From contig OX388305.1 of assembly GCA_947579605.1 (NCBI GenBank), forward strand, positions 19,109,542 through 19,173,541: DNA of 64,000 nucleotides. Reading direction: 5' to 3'. Shown piece by piece: positions 21,879 through 32,534 of this stretch. A program made the position numbers and the translations under genes. The notes under the pieces were generated by a model, which saw only the letters and a list, made by a program, of their open reading frames with translations, searched no databases and was not told the DNA's origin. Source of the stretch: Athripsodes cinereus. Taxonomy: Eukaryota; Arthropoda; Insecta; Trichoptera; Leptoceridae. Numbering within the stretch: position 1 is the first letter of the stretch; each line of letters opens with the position of its first letter.

Positions 21879-23348
21879 TGTTATGGTTCTGTATTTTAGA
21901 ACGACCAAAAATCTCCCAAATACCTACATCTGTATGAGATAAGAAGAAAAAAAAATGTGAAATTTTGCTATCAGCGGCAAACTAGATAATTAGTAGAGCA
22001 ATTATATTTATTGGTGACAAATATTTTGTTTACGAATATTATGGAAATATTTGCATAATCACTCGTGAGAAGAAAGCGGCGAGGTCCAATTAGTTAAGGT
22101 ACCTGGCGTTGTGCAATAAACAGATTGCATTCGCACGTGGGACGGGATGCCGGCATATTCTTTGTGATTTTCTAAGGGGGTCGTAAAATATTATAGAAGA
22201 TAATATTATTAGGAAGTTCGAATATCTTGTTGTGAAATAATAAACGCGGCTTCCTCAAAGAGAAAAAAGACAATATTGAAATGTAGTCCGTGGGAATGAG
22301 ATATTTTGCTGAAAAACAATAAATGCGACAGTAAAATAGAACATGGAAAAAAAAGGGAGCTGATAAGAAATTCTATCTAGGTGGCCAGTAATTATATACG
22401 TCACGAAATACCTACCACTAATATAACGCAGTATGTATGTACTTACTTGCGTTATTGGGGGGATTATTAATAAAGAAGTGTTGATCAATCAATTATGTAT
22501 TACATTATCAGTTGTTGAAAATCATATTGAAATGAATGGAAGGATAGCCGGACTAATTAATAGGTGTGTAAGTAGGCTTATTAATACACAGGTGAAGATA
22601 GAAAGAGAGAATAATTTATAATTACGAGAGATTCGAATTAAAGGATAGAATAATTATAGAATGTTGTTGCAATGAACCCAAAGTGTGTACGTAAGATCTG
22701 ATTTTATTGAATGAATAAGTAGAAGTGAATATAGATATATAGATAATTAATTGATATCGGGAACTTGTTATCAATAATTTTTATTGTATATTGTATGAGG
22801 TGTATGTAAGGCTTTCTTTTACTAATCTTATACCTACTATGATTTTAGGTAATAATCATTGGACGTCTAGGTATAAATAAATAATGAAATAGAATTATTT
22901 ATACGATATTTACGAGGTATGAGTAGTCTTCATTATGTATTTGTAAATTTTAATTAAGTGTAGGAATAAGATAAAGATACCTAAATGTGAAACATGGATA
23001 TCTTAATTAGGTATGTGTCGTGATAGAAATGAAATAAGAAATATAGGATATGAGGGGGAGTAAATAGATAAACCGATAGATATTTTTAGAGTCAAGAATT
23101 ATTATTGATATTATGAGTTTTTAACGGAGAAGGCGATGTGAAGCGCATAGATGATTAGTATCTAAGCCATAAATTACGACTCGAAAGGCGGTACAATGTT
23201 AGGAAGAGATAGAAGATGTTAAAATGAGATAGAACGACGTGCGGACCGCATCCCTGTGTTACATTGGCGAGAATCATAGGGGGTGGATGCGAGAGATAAG
23301 GAAGTACGTCGTGATTGGAGAATTAGAGATTTTACCCGCGAAATCTGG

Positions 23349-23356
23349 TATAAAAG
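23349..23356 (+). promoter_or_regulatory. TATA box in 5' LTR
   Basis: TATAAAAG within GGTATAAAAGCTCATACA is a canonical polymerase II TATA element in the expected orientation. The same site is at 28506-28513 in the 3' LTR. The start site about 25-30 bases downstream is inferred. Confidence 0.5.
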
Positions 23357-24809
23357 CTCATACATATCGGAAAATTAGAGATAATTCAAATTTAGTTGTG
23401 AAGGGATACCGCGATTGTTATTCGCGGAAGGGCCGAGAAGATTAAAAATTCAGTTGAGAAGAGAAATCGCGATTTAGTTATTCGCGGAGAATCGCGAGTA
23501 GTATTCGCGAAAAGTGATTTTGTTGTGAGAAATTAATTCGCGGAGATAACTTAGAGATTGTTCGTAGTGAGATCAAATTCATATTCAAATTCAAATTGAT
23601 CGATCGAGATTGTTATACATAGTCGCGAAAATTTGGGAGAAATTAATAATAAGATATTAATAATCGTGAATAAGAACTAATAATTGTGAGTCAAATGATT
23701 CGTAGTGAACAAGTAAACGAATATATCGGTGTGTAATTACACAATACCAATCAACCAACTATTCTAATCTATAGTAAATCATTGATTACTGATTGATTAG
23801 CTGTCGAAGCGGTGCGATAGACTTTACTCAATGAGTTGGCAAATTAAAATCATAACGCAAGAAGCCGACGACTAGTGTAAACTGTGTGACGTCGCAGAGG
23901 GTCAGAGGTGAATTAGCCAACGGGGAGATTTCACTTAGAAGGGGAGGACACGTGAATGCTGTGCGTCAGGAAACGGGAGATACCTACATTCAGATTTCGA
24001 TTAATTTTCTTATTTCGCTACTCGAGGTCGAAGGGGAAGATAAGATCTACATACATCGGAGGCGCGGTTAATCATATCGTAAGAAAAATTGTTTTAATTT
24101 AAATTTATGTCTACTTTATTTTTATTATACACATTGTTATCAAATTATTGATTGATAATTATTATGTTTTAATGAGTAACTAGTTATTGATGACCTGGAT
24201 AAATTATTATCGTGGATAGTTACCTTGTTGTGGTATGACTATTAGTTGATTTTGATTTTGTGTATTTAATATTATTTGATAATATTTTGTTTTATGAACA
24301 ACTGATTATGGATGACTGACTTTAATAATTTTGTGAATCAGCATTTATTATGGTTTATTAGTGGGTTGATTTTTTTTTATGTGTAAATAACTACCAATTG
24401 ATACTCTCACTTAATTATAAAATTTTCATGAATAATTGATAGTGAAAATAATAATATTAATTTGTCATACGCAAGTACCTAGCGGTACGACTACTGTCAG
24501 GTTAATCTAGCCTTAATTAATCTAGAGCTCGCAGTTTTATGAGACTAGAATAATGTTTCAATTGTTCTCTTCGTATTGATTAAATTGCTTTTTTTTTATA
24601 TGAATGTAACATTACACTGAGTTACATACATATATAAACATGATATTTTCTTAATTTCTCTTGTAAATAATAGCTGTTTTTAATTATATATATTTTTTTT
24701 TTTTTTTTTATTATTATTGACTAACTTATTGAAATTACATTACTATTACTGTATATTGTGGTATTACCAAGGTGGAAACTGTTGAGTAATATTATTGTTT
24801 AATTGTGTA

Positions 24810-24815
24810 AATAAA
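24810..24815 (+). terminator. Polyadenylation signal in LTR
   Basis: AATAAA lies in GTGTAAATAAACCATA; the duplicate in the 3' LTR is at 29967-29972. It is the best-placed signal before the GC-rich U5-like end. AATAAA also occurs by chance in AT-rich DNA, so the assignment is tentative. Confidence 0.4.
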
Positions 24816-24928
24816 CCATATTTTGTATCAAATTCTCTAGAGTTTACAATTAGTAGAATAGTTAGCATTCCCTATCCCACCACTTGCTTGCATACTTATT
24901 GAGTTTCGAAGGAGGAAGAGAGAAAGGC

Positions 24929-24954
24929 CCTCTCGCGGTTCAAATCCGCAGAGG
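24929..24954 (+). promoter_or_regulatory. T-arm-like hairpin with B-box consensus
   Basis: CCTCT/AGAGG and GCGG/CCGC stems enclose TTCAAAT, giving GGTTCAAATCC (24937-24947), which fits the tRNA B-box/T-arm consensus. No A box or acceptor stem accompanies it. It recurs in the 3' LTR at 30086-30111. Confidence 0.4.
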
Positions 24955-25134
24955 AAGATATCGTACGGGTTGTTAGCTACCTCCGGCTGTTCGTAGGAGC
25001 GGAGGACTGAGGACTTATCTCCATCAGGGTGAGCTAGCCGGGAAAAGAGGTAAGTCCCCCCCCCTTCTGAGAGTAGAGGAGTGAATCCCGGAGGGTAGCG
25101 CTGCTGAAAGCCTGGAACACCCGTATCATATGTT

Positions 25135-25147
25135 TGGCGCTGTAACG
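25135..25147 (+). promoter_or_regulatory. Primer-binding site candidate
   Basis: TGGCGCTGTAACG lies 6 bases after the 5' LTR end and starts with TGG, the complement of a tRNA CCA end. The next 14-16 bases would pair with a tRNA 3' end. I cannot name the tRNA. Confidence 0.6.
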
Positions 25148-27022
25148 TGGGGCTAGCTTAGACCTGTTATTCAGGTACTAAGCACGAACTGTTGGGGTAA
25201 CCAGGGAGTTACACCTAAGTTCTCTCTTTTAAGGTTATAACGGCGTAAGCAAGTGGTAGGTGAGGATGATAGGGAAGGTCTAGATAGTTATTGTTTTGTA
25301 AGCGTTTGATATGGAAAGAGGAGTGTAGAGAGATAGGGGAGGCCTCTACCCAACCACAAGAAGTAGTTGCTGAATTAGCACCACGGGGAGATTAGTTAGG
25401 GGGGTATAGAAAGTTAGCCGTGGGGTTTACGGCGGAAGAATATAGCCCCCCCTTTTTTGTTCAGTATGTTTTTGTGTGTCCCGTAAAAGCCGGGAAAACG
25501 AAAAATTACTGCAGGTGGTCAACATGGAACCGTTGACGGAATGTACATAGACTAGGTAAAATGTGTTATAGTGTAAATTTCGTAAAATGTAAATAAGTAG
25601 GTATAGATTTTTTTTTATTCCAAATAATTATAGGTCGTGTAGAAATAAGATGACTTAGATAAGAAGTTTTAGGTTTAACAAAAATGTATATGTTCTAGGT
25701 TTTAGGTATGTTAAATATTTGGTAGGTAAATTATATTAACGGAGGTATATATATTATATTATTTGTAAAATGGGGTATTAAATTAAATTTAATGTGTGTG
25801 ATAGCTAACCGAGTTGAACAGTTGTCGGGGATCCGAATGAATGGGGGGAGCCAAGTGTTGATCGGCAGTAATTGTCGATCGGCGGATTAATTAAGTGGAA
25901 ATTAATCAGGGTCTTCCCAGGGTCCCGTACGCTGTAGAAAAATCCAGAGAGTAGATCTTATGATAGGTGTTTCACATGGGACAGGTGATAATTGGTTCGC
26001 GAAACCATATCGGACTAAGTAGGGCACTTAGTCAGTTCTAAAAAGGAGGAATACCTACTTAGGATAGTCTGAGATAGTTAGAAGTCAATTTCACAACATT
26101 TAAATAGGAGGGGATAGATTAGGTATAAAGTTCTCTTTTAAGATAGATTGAAGTAGCGGTTTTATTATGTGTTTGAAATTTCAAATACTTGTAATTTTCC
26201 TTTTTTTTCTTTGTTTAATTTATAATGTATATAAATAAGCCTTCCACCTTGGTAATATGTTTTGATTTGATAAGAGTATTGTAAATATCATTAAGATGAG
26301 ATATGGAAATTGTATTAATGATAATTGTGAAAAGATGAGAATATATACAGGAGTTGAAATTGCTTATTTAAATTAATAGATAAATTGATATAATATAATG
26401 ATAAGTTTTGCAATTTGTGTAAATAATACGTACCCGTAGTAGGTACCAGGTTGTGTGTATATATACTAATAATGATGTATAATCACCTTGTATGTATGTA
26501 TATATTAATAATGATGTTGATGTATAGATATGGATAAGATGTTGGATAATCACGTTGCATATGTACCTACATATCGACGATGATGTTATGGTTTTATATG
26601 TTATGATGTAATAAGGGGGGATAGGTACAAATTATGAGAGGGTTAATTCAGCAAACGAGGGTAGCAGATGATTTAAAATTTTGAGATAATTTGAGTATTA
26701 GTGTATTTATCCATTTGACGCTAAAAGTTATGATTGGTTAAAAGAGAAAAACTAAATGGATTGGCGCCGGGCACTTGAATCATCTGCACTCTTAAGTTCG
26801 TTGGACTAGCACTGCGCATTTCTGAGGCTAGATCAGAGGAAGAGGAACTATAGAGGATTCTTGAAGTAAGTTAGTTGTTAGCAATGTTTGCAATAAAAAT
26901 AAAACAATTGTATAACTTTGATAGGAGAACCTGATGTCCAGGTAGATGTTTTGATTTCTATAGGGGTGTGTAATAATTCAGATTGTATGTGTTTTCTTTC
27001 ATATGGGAGTTTTTGGTCGCCT

Positions 27023-27034
27023 GAGTGGGGTGGA
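27023..27034 (+). promoter_or_regulatory. Polypurine tract candidate
   Basis: GAGTGGGGTGGA, mostly purines, ends one base before the 3' LTR. It is the expected primer site for plus-strand DNA synthesis, though two T residues interrupt it. Confidence 0.55.
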
Positions 27035-27035
27035 T

Positions 27036-30000
27036 TGTTATGGTTCTGTATTTTAGAACGACCAAAAATCTCCCAAATACCTACATCTGTATGAGATAAG
27101 AAGAAAAAAAAATGTGAAATTTTGCTATCAGCGGCAAACTAGATAATTAGTAGAGCAATTATATTTATTGGTGACAAATATTTTGTTTACGAATATTATG
27201 GAAATATTTGCATAATCACTCGTGAGAAGAAAGCGGCGAGGTCCAATTAGTTAAGGTACCTGGCGTTGTGCAATAAACAGATTGCATTCGCACGTGGGAC
27301 GGGATGCCGGCATATTCTTTGTGATTTTCTAAGGGGGTCGTAAAATATTATAGAAGATAATATTATTAGGAAGTTCGAATATCTTGTTGTGAAATAATAA
27401 ACGCGGCTTCCTCAAAGAGAAAAAAGACAATATTGAAATGTAGTCCGTGGGAATGAGATATTTTGCTGAAAAACAATAAATGCGACAGTAAAATAGAACA
27501 TGGAAAAAAAAGGGAGCTGATAAGAAATTCTATCTAGGTGGCCAGTAATTATATACGTCACGAAATACCTACCACTAATATAACGCAGTATGTATGTACT
27601 TACTTGCGTTATTGGGGGGATTATTAATAAAGAAGTGTTGATCAATCAATTATGTATTACATTATCAGTTGTTGAAAATCATATTGAAATGAATGGAAGG
27701 ATAGCCGGACTAATTAATAGGTGTGTAAGTAGGCTTATTAATACACAGGTGAAGATAGAAAGAGAGAATAATTTATAATTACGAGAGATTCGAATTAAAG
27801 GATAGAATAATTATAGAATGTTGTTGCAATGAACCCAAAGTGTGTACGTAAGATCTGATTTTATTGAATGAATAAGTAGAAGTGAATATAGATATATAGA
27901 TAATTAATTGATATCGGGAACTTGTTATCAATAATTTTTATTGTATATTGTATGAGGTGTATGTAAGGCTTTCTTTTACTAATCTTATACCTACTATGAT
28001 TTTAGGTAATAATCATTGGACGTCTAGGTATAAATAAATAATGAAATAGAATTATTTATACGATATTTACGAGGTATGAGTAGTCTTCATTATGTATTTG
28101 TAAATTTTAATTAAGTGTAGGAATAAGATAAAGATACCTAAATGTGAAACATGGATATCTTAATTAGGTATGTGTCGTGATAGAAATGAAATAAGAAATA
28201 TAGGATATGAGGGGGAGTAAATAGATAAACCGATAGATATTTTTAGAGTCAAGAATTATTATTGATATTATGAGTTTTTAACGGAGAAGGCGATGTGAAG
28301 CGCATAGATGATTAGTATCTAAGCCATAAATTACGACTCGAAAGGCGGTACAATGTTAGGAAGAGATAGAAGATGTTAAAATGAGATAGAACGACGTGCG
28401 GACCGCATCCCTGTGTTACATTGGCGAGAATCATAGGGGGTGGATGCGAGAGATAAGGAAGTACGTCGTGATTGGAGAATTAGAGATTTTACCCGCGAAA
28501 TCTGGTATAAAAGCTCATACATATCGGAAAATTAGAGATAATTCAAATTTAGTTGTGAAGGGATACCGCGATTGTTATTCGCGGAAGGGCCGAGAAGATT
28601 AAAAATTCAGTTGAGAAGAGAAATCGCGATTTAGTTATTCGCGGAGAATCGCGAGTAGTATTCGCGAAAAGTGATTTTGTTGTGAGAAATTAATTCGCGG
28701 AGATAACTTAGAGATTGTTCGTAGTGAGATCAAATTCATATTCAAATTCAAATTGATCGATCGAGATTGTTATACATAGTCGCGAAAATTTGGGAGAAAT
28801 TAATAATAAGATATTAATAATCGTGAATAAGAACTAATAATTGTGAGTCAAATGATTCGTAGTGAACAAGTAAACGAATATATCGGTGTGTAATTACACA
28901 ATACCAATCAACCAACTATTCTAATCTATAGTAAATCATTGATTACTGATTGATTAGCTGTCGAAGCGGTGCGATAGACTTTACTCAATGAGTTGGCAAA
29001 TTAAAATCATAACGCAAGAAGCCGACGACTAGTGTAAACTGTGTGACGTCGCAGAGGGTCAGAGGTGAATTAGCCAACGGGGAGATTTCACTTAGAAGGG
29101 GAGGACACGTGAATGCTGTGCGTCAGGAAACGGGAGATACCTACATTCAGATTTCGATTAATTTTCTTATTTCGCTACTCGAGGTCGAAGGGGAAGATAA
29201 GATCTACATACATCGGAGGCGCGGTTAATCATATCGTAAGAAAAATTGTTTTAATTTAAATTTATGTCTACTTTATTTTTATTATACACATTGTTATCAA
29301 ATTATTGATTGATAATTATTATGTTTTAATGAGTAACTAGTTATTGATGACCTGGATAAATTATTATCGTGGATAGTTACCTTGTTGTGGTATGACTATT
29401 AGTTGATTTTGATTTTGTGTATTTAATATTATTTGATAATATTTTGTTTTATGAACAACTGATTATGGATGACTGACTTTAATAATTTTGTGAATCAGCA
29501 TTTATTATGGTTTATTAGTGGGTTGATTTTTTTTTATGTGTAAATAACTACCAATTGATACTCTCACTTAATTATAAAATTTTCATGAATAATTGATAGT
29601 GAAAATAATAATATTAATTTGTCATACGCAAGTACCTAGCGGTACGACTACTGTCAGGTTAATCTAGCCTTAATTAATCTAGAGCTCGCAGTTTTATGAG
29701 ACTAGAATAATGTTTCAATTGTTCTCTTCGTATTGATTAAATTGCTTTTTTTTTATATGAATGTAACATTACACTGAGTTACATACATATATAAACATGA
29801 TATTTTCTTAATTTCTCTTGTAAATAATAGCTGTTTTTAATTATATATATATTTTTTTTTTTTTTTATTATTATTGACTAACTTATTGAAATTACATTAC
29901 TATTACTGTATATTGTGGTATTACCAAGGTGGAAACTGTTGAGTAATATTATTGTTTAATTGTGTAAATAAACCATATTTTGTATCAAATTCTCTAGAGT

Positions 30001-30285
30001 TTACAATTAGTAGAATAGTTAGCATTCCCTATCCCACCACTTGCTTGCATACTTATTGAGTTTCGAAGGAGGAAGAGAGAAAGGCCCTCTCGCGGTTCAA
30101 ATCCGCAGAGGAAGATATCGTACGGGTTGTTAGCTACCTCCGGCTGTTCGTAGGAGCGGAGGACTGAGGACTTATCTCCATCAGGGTGAGCTAGCCGGGA
30201 AAAGAGGTAAGTCCCCCCCCCTTCTGAGAGTAGAGGAGTGAATCCCGGAGGGTAGCGCTGCTGAAAGCCTGGAACACCCGTATCA
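27036..30285 (+). repeat. 3' LTR, 3250 bp
   Basis: This is the same length and essentially the same sequence as the 5' LTR (offset 5157). The visible difference is (TA)5T15 near 29845-29869 against (TA)4T17 in the 5' copy. It is followed by the AGCT duplication at 30286-30289. Confidence 0.88.
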
Positions 30286-30289
30286 AGCT
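30286..30289. repeat. Target-site duplication, right (AGCT)
   Basis: It matches 21875-21878. Removing the element and one copy restores a continuous pre-insertion site (…CTCAAAAGCTTTATGGATT…). Confidence 0.8.
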
Positions 30290-30679
30290 TTATGGATTCT
30301 CGTTAAGGTTGTTGCAGTTATAACTTTATTATCTCCAACGATTCTTTTCACTCCAATAACTATTTAAGTACTAAACGGCTAATGGAATTGAGGTATTTTA
30401 TTAAATTTATCAATATTTTCTCTTTTATCTCTACTAACGTTGAGTGCAACAGTATGATAGTAGCTTTAAGTATAAAGTCAGTTATGTATTATGAAATAAT
30501 ATTGTAAAGTTATGTTATTTCCTTTTATTATCAATGTTCATCACGCGAAAATCATAGATGACAGGAAGAATGTTTTAACGGATACCAAATAACGGTTAAC
30601 CGATGAAGTTTTGAATAGGATTGTTTAAAATAATTTTTAAAATGAAACACGTTAAATAGTTATTCCACTGTTGACTATA

Positions 30680-30930
30680 TTAAATTTATTCTTGGGGGCC
30701 GGCTTTCAAGAGCTTCTGCTCTTATCATCAGGCAAAAGTAAAGTGAAGCTTCATTACAATTAAGGTATGTGGCAATAGAAAACAATAGATTTAAATAATA
30801 TTAAGTATAAAGAGATGAGTAATTATTATCATGTATCGTCAACCGTGTTATTATAATTTTTTTAATGTTCATATTAATGATAAAAAAATATTAATATGAA
30901 CTTCCACCAAGAACCGTCGGTCGATGAATT
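30680..30930. mobile_element. Foldback element (family B), copy
   Basis: It contains GCCGGCTTTCAAGAGCTTCT, TATCATCAGGCAAAAGTAAA and the outer terminus AAGAACCGTCGGTCGATGAA, as in the 6.9-kb copy. A second palindrome (TTAATATGAAC against GTTCATATTAA) lies near 30866-30901. Confidence 0.6.
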
Positions 30931-31009
30931 AAACTTTGTGACAAAAAGCGAGACAAAGCGAGAAAAAATAAAAAACTCTTTAACTACATTCTTTTTCTTA
31001 AAATTCACT

Positions 31010-31110
31010 TCTACTACTACAACTTTGCCATCACGGCACATCTCGTAAGTAGAGTAGCTACACTAGACCTTTATTATTCAAATGTCTTATGTTTCTTACG
31101 TGTGGTGTTT
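31010..31110 (-). repeat. SINE-A, partial
   Basis: A CTACTACTAC tail, then TTGCCATCACGGCACATCTC and GTAGAGTAGCTAC, correspond to the tail end of SINE-A in antisense orientation. Confidence 0.5.
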
Positions 31111-31114
31111 GTAA

Positions 31115-32385
31115 AACTCGTCGTCCAACATTCAATTCAGCAATGTGTCATGGCATCCATCTTAAATGACATGAAAAAACAATTAATTGTCACAGTGGTG
31201 TGAATAATGAAAATTATCGTCCTCTTGAGATTAATCAACTCATTAATATTTGTCACTCAGAACTTAGGTATTTTCATGAAATCGATAAAATCGTCATTAA
31301 TTTTATAATTTATTATCGGAAAGTACCGGCTTTCTTTTATCCGAATATTTATTATAATAGAACCTTGTATTCGGTTGAATAGGAAAACTAAACGGATATA
31401 TCTATTTCATCTTCAACAAGAACCTATTCGAAGGTAGTCGTTTAATGGCTAGGAAGCGATGCTCACTGGCACGTTTATTATTCAGTTAGGTACTGGAATT
31501 TTTGAAATAACATTTATTTATCTAATAAAAAGTAAGTAATATTATTTTATAAAATATTGAAACACTGTTAGACAACTTTTATCTGTTTCTACATTTGTGC
31601 TTCTCAGAAAGGTTTCAGAAGTCACTATTACGTCGTTGTTTTTTCATTTAGTGATCTTTCTGAACGACATACTGAGAAAAGTGATATTTTGAGAGCTTAT
31701 CAAGAAACTTGTAGGCGTAAAATTGACAAAACAAAAAACTGGTTCGTTATACAATGTAAGAAAAAATACAATTAATAAAAAAGCCTTTTGAGATACCTAA
31801 TAATTTAGCATGACGGTTTTAGTCATATGCTCTTGAGAGGAGTTTTGAATGGAAAAAGAAAAGAGAAACAGATCTCTCAATATATCTTTCGGAAGCTTTT
31901 AATGTTGTATGTTTTTATGGACATGAAACGAAATAATATATATACCTTTGTCCATTGTATTTTGATAAATTATTAAAAGGTACCTACTTATCGGCTTCGA
32001 TATTTCGTATCTTTGTAATATTTATTGTAATGGTTTTCATGGTTCTGAAATATTATTGTGTATTTTCTGTATTGACAAAGTTATTCTCACAAAGAATTTT
32101 ATTGCAACTAGTAAATATTTGGACAAAATTTTTTTTACGTGGTATACCTAACGGCTGTCGTAATAGACTTGATTTCCGGTCTAGTTGCAATATTTTTTAT
32201 TGAATTTTCCATACTGGATTTGATTGTTACACTGTATACCTCTATTTATTTTGAGACAAAACGGATTGTTTGAAAAGTAACACGATAAATGATATGTCCA
32301 TATATGTTCAATATTCTCGTTTTTTTAGTTAAATTGCTTTCATTTGAATTAAAGATTTTTTAGTGCTTAGTAATTTGATAAAAAA
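31115..32385. other. AT-rich intergenic sequence
   Basis: Open stretches at 31200-31382 and 31955-32203 show no domain. The latter is hydrophobic by AT bias. No supported feature. Confidence 0.4.
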
Positions 32386-32387
32386 TA

Positions 32388-32530
32388 AGGTTCGTCGGTA
32401 GCCTGGATGTAGAGTCTCGGCCTGGTGAACAGGGGGTTTTTGGTTCGATCCCAGGTGCCGGCAAACTCCCCTTTCAAGACACAAGCTTTAAGCTCACTGT
32501 GAAAGGTGTATAAACAGGTTTATAACAAAA
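32388..32530 (+). mobile_element. tRNA-derived SINE (family 2)
   Basis: The head reads GGTTCGTCGGTAGCCTGGAT, then GTAGAGTCTCGGCC, carrying an A-box-like TAGCCTGGATGTAG. A B box GGTTCGATCCC follows at 32442-32452. The body reads GTGCCGGCAAACTCCCCTTT, then AAGCTTTAAGCTCACTGTGA, ending near TTTATAACAAAA. The same order occurs on the minus strand at 61.71-61.86 kb. The mismatched tRNA-like fold and the attached body make it a SINE rather than a tRNA gene. Confidence 0.8.
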
Positions 32531-32534
32531 CTCA

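Larger units (their letters stand above)
21879..25128 (+). repeat. 5' LTR, 3250 bp
   Basis: This LTR is unusually long; most insect LTRs are a few hundred bases. It contains a TATAAAAG box at 23349-23356, a cluster of CGCG motifs at 23337-23635, an AATAAA signal at 24810-24815, and a GC-richer structured 3' end (24900-25128). If transcription starts about 30 bases after the TATA box and ends after AATAAA, U3 would be about 1.5 kb, R about 1.46 kb and U5 about 0.28 kb. The short open stretches inside (for example 23239-23445 and 23886-24071) have no recognised domain and I do not call them genes. Confidence 0.88.
25129..27035 (+). other. Non-coding interior of the LARD-like element
   Basis: It has no open frame with retroviral motifs. 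The first about 400 bases are GC-richer and able to pair with the LTR end: AAGCAAGTGG at 25247-25256 against CCACTTGCTT at 24880-24889, and GATAGGGAA at 25268-25276 against TTCCCTATC at 24868-24876. TTCCACCTTGGTAAT at 26242-26256 is a perfect complement of 24763-24777 in the LTR. The rest is AT-rich. This is consistent with an RNA leader/packaging region and filler rather than genes. Confidence 0.7.
21879..30285 (+). mobile_element. LARD-like non-autonomous LTR retrotransposon, complete
   Basis: An 8407-bp element has two direct repeats of exactly 3250 bp at its ends, a 1907-bp interior, and AGCT duplications on both sides. LTRs start TGTTATGG and end CCCGTATCA, giving the canonical TG...CA. 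A TGG-starting primer-binding-site candidate lies 6 bases after the 5' LTR, and a purine-rich tract directly precedes the 3' LTR. No gag, protease, reverse transcriptase, RNase H or integrase sequence is present in any frame. This matches the concept of a large retrotransposon derivative mobilised in trans. The two LTRs are almost identical by eye: the same short reading frames recur at an offset of 5157, and the one difference I found is in a TA/T-run. The insertion should therefore be recent. The autonomous partner and superfamily cannot be told from this window. Confidence 0.88.

Noticed and set aside
22255..22488. Minus-strand open frame in the LTR that looks like a membrane protein
   Set aside because: Hydrophobicity follows from AT-rich codons. 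It has no ATG context, family motif or separate promoter.
23239..24071. Short open frames inside the LTRs (also at 28396-29228) as genes
   Set aside because: They are identical in both LTRs only because the LTRs are copies. They show no domain and lie in presumed untranslated redundancy.
21879..30285. A simple segmental or tandem duplication instead of an LTR element
   Set aside because: TG...CA ends, a 4-bp target duplication, a TGG-starting site after the left repeat and a purine tract before the right repeat together fit an LTR element better.
32388..32460. A functional tRNA gene at 32.4 kb (and 61.8 kb)
   Set aside because: It is part of a repeated SINE with the same non-tRNA body; the cloverleaf is imperfect.
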